DNA from: Rotaria socialis
Taxonomy: Eukaryota > Rotifera > Eurotatoria > Philodinida > Philodinidae
Direction: 5' to 3'
DNA length: 64,000 nt
Assembly (NCBI GenBank): GCA_905331475.1
Contig: CAJNYU010002702.1
Span: 124,001-188,000, forward strand
Positions 62,197 through 64,000 of this stretch are shown here, piece after piece. The number at the start of each line of letters is the position of its first letter. The first letter of the stretch is position 1. The notes beneath the pieces were generated by a model. It did no database searches. It was not told the origin of the DNA and saw only the letters and a program-made list of their open reading frames with translations. The position numbers and the translations under genes are program-made.

Positions 62197-63536
62197 TTAG
62201 AATGAAAAAGTATTCTTTTGATATGCTGTTCGACAAACAGGACAGTTAGGTGTTGGATCACAACAATATTCTTCAAACATTTGTAAACATGTTGCATGGA
62301 AGACATGTGTACAACTGAGTAATATTAATGGTCTTTTCGGTTGCTGTAGTTCTGCTTGTTTTATTGCAGTTGGTTTTTGTTCGATGGGTTTTAATTGTGG
62401 AAATAATTTTTCTAGTTTATTTTTATTTGTTTTAATGGGTTTTTTTATATTTTTAAAAACGGCTTCGATATTAATTGGTTGTAGTAAACATTTACAAATA
62501 GAACATTCAAGTTCATGGCGTAGTTTCGCACGTTCTTGTATTTGTTGCCATTCATCTTCATCAATAGTACGTATTCGTGCATCAAATGCTTGACGAATAG
62601 CACGTGCACGTTCCACATTTCGATCAATTTCATTAAATAACTCATTTAAATCAAAATCACATGATGCTACAATGCGATCTGTTATTTCAGATAATTTATC
62701 TTGATAAAATCTTCGACGTAATTTTGTGTCATTTGGTATATTTGACATATCAAGACGAAAACTTTTATACCATTGTCGAACAATGTAACCACGCCATGCA
62801 GCTTGTATACGAGCTGCACATTTGGCGCGATGAATTTTTGCGCCTTCATAAATGATACGTTTTTCATATTGTGCACGACGACATATAGGACATGTTCGTT
62901 GATCAGAACCATTCGCTTTATAGGAAACAAATCTTTCAAATGTTGTTAGGCAAGCTCGATGAAAAACATGAGAGCATGATAGTAAAACTTGTGGTCCAAG
63001 ACCAAAATCTTCTTGGCATATCGCACATGGACAATTTGAATCTTCGCGATCATTTGAACGTTGTTTTATTTCACCCCAGGCTGCTTCAGTTAAATGATTT
63101 TCTGCGTCATTATTTTTCACTTGAATCAGTCCAATACGCTCAGCCAATGTTCCTCGCTGACGATGAGGTATTATAGTTTGGGAATCTTGAATAACATATT
63201 CACGTTCACCATCGGGTTTTGTTATGGGTAACGTTTGTGTTGAAGCTGATGAATTTGTTTCCGATTTCTTTTTTAGACCAGTATCAATAACTGATTTAAT
63301 TTGATTTCTTGGAATCGGCCGCGGTCGAATTATATTTTTATTTGAAAGACGACCAGGCATACTAAGGTCAAGAGTTCGTGCACGATGATCTTGTATAGCA
63401 CTACTCATTAATGCTGAACTATAATTAACATTATCGCTACCACCTAAAACAGATAAAAAAACAAATGATAAAAGAAACAGTTGATTATCTATACACGTGG
63501 CTTTTATTTTGTATTACCTCTCCCTTTAGTTGCCAT
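62197..63536 (-). CDS. RNF32: RING finger protein 32 (two RING-H2 domains and IQ motif)
   Basis: Two exons, 63518-63536 (MATKGRG) and 62197-63443, give 421 residues (human 362). Order of features: VIDTGLKKK, REYVIQDSQ, LAERIGLIQ, RING-H2 no. 1 (CAICQEDF, LLSCSHVFHRACL, CPICRRAQY), IQ motif (CAARIQAAWRGYIVRQWYK), a helical linker (LRRRFYQDKL, ELFNEIDRNV), then RING-H2 no. 2 (CSICKCLL, LLSCTHVFHATCL, CPVCRTAYQK). This exactly matches RNF32, an E3-type protein known for testis/sperm expression. The loop between the first and second zinc-binding Cys pairs of RING 2 is enlarged to more than 50 residues and is Lys/Gln-rich. Without the 19-nt first exon the protein would seem to start 19 residues later at 63408. 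Confidence 0.95.
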
Positions 63537-64000
63537 GATCGTCATTCAATAAGACTTAATATGTTATTTAAAGAATTCTTCTGTTATTTCTTTTTTATTA
63601 TTCGTTCTTCGATAGTAACCGATAAAAATAACAGAAAAGAAAGAATTTAACAACAACGAGAAAATATTTCTCTGCAATAATTTTATTTTCAAGAAATAGG
63701 TAAAAAAAACCAGAAAGGAAAAAAATTAATTGATTGATTATTTGAAGGATACTATACTATGATTGGCAATGATAAATAAATGAAAAAAATGAAATAGTTG
63801 AGAAAAGATAAAGAAATGATTGAATCTTTTGGGTCAATAAAATTATTTTTTTTTATCTAAAAATTTCCCTGTTATAGCTATAGCTAGAGTACATATTTAC
63901 TTTTGTAGGAGAATCGTACTTTGTTAAAATAAGTTTGTCTATCAGAGCAGTAATAGAAATATATTTAGCTTTCATTTTTACAAAAGACGATATCGACGAT
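63537..64000. other. RNF32 upstream region to window end
   Basis: 464 bp of AT-rich DNA upstream of RNF32. No second gene is visible before the window ends. Confidence 0.45.

Noticed and set aside
62384-63176. Several ORFs overlapping RNF32 on both strands
   Set aside because: Frame shadows of the conserved RNF32 coding sequence.

Overview
This is AT-rich animal nuclear DNA with densely placed, intron-containing genes. Most introns are GT-AG and about 50-80 nt, with a few of 0.7-1.8 kb. All conserved genes have clear metazoan orthologues. I infer a bdelloid rotifer: the single-exon GPCR at 15060-16076 has the DRW motif and the CYGKS and NAIPFYIY motifs that I recall from bdelloid-expanded rhodopsin-like receptors, and a short (CCCACA)n tract at 46155-46173 matches the TGTGGG-type telomere repeat known from bdelloids. 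Exon models were built by hand from conserved protein blocks, GT/AG sites and reading phase. Every multi-exon model below closes in frame.

Layout, left to right: COG4 (minus, 3' end runs off the window; 161-3325). A compact plus-strand cluster follows: GATD3/ES1 (4883-5632), RAB5IF (5776-6625) and PRPF6 (6736-10880). Then come DYNLL (LC8, minus, 12349-12739), an orphan GPCR (minus, 15060-16076) and CEP19 (minus, 19818-20381). A transposon-rich stretch (20.4-23.6 kb) holds a GC-rich foldback and a hAT-type non-autonomous element. Next are AGAP (minus, 13 exons, 23627-30611), TNPO1 (plus, 31158-37500), an ER-type coiled-coil membrane protein resembling RRBP1/kinectin (plus, 38571-40822) and a TXNDC5-like thioredoxin protein (plus, 41256-45125). 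A gene-poor 3 kb contains a telomere-repeat/retroelement-like scar (46.1-46.4 kb). Then a stanniocalcin-like secreted protein (48250-48837), a secreted peptide-precursor-like ORF (51031-51642), a TA-flanked MITE (52207-52574), RPL12 (53072-53804), DIMT1 (minus, 54579-55959), a Tim17-type membrane protein resembling TIMMDC1 (minus, 56112-57086), KYAT3 (plus, 57294-59234) and RNF32 (minus, 62197-63536).

The genes are mostly housekeeping: Golgi tethering, spliceosome (PRPF6), nuclear import (TNPO1), ribosome and rRNA methylation (RPL12, DIMT1), ER folding (TXNDC5), and cilium or dynein function (CEP19, LC8; RNF32 is expressed in ciliated or sperm cells in vertebrates). No prokaryotic-style operon, CRISPR array or rRNA is seen, and no tRNA was recognised by eye. 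Several starts lie 0-33 nt behind a polypyrimidine-AG acceptor, and some genes are only 110-155 bp apart. This fits spliced-leader trans-splicing, which is known in rotifers. The main novelties are the mobile or foldback elements, the telomere-repeat-linked ORF fragment with a hairpin, stop-free introns that mimic coding sequence, and lineage-specific changes at active or zinc sites (TXNDC5, AGAP, RNF32).
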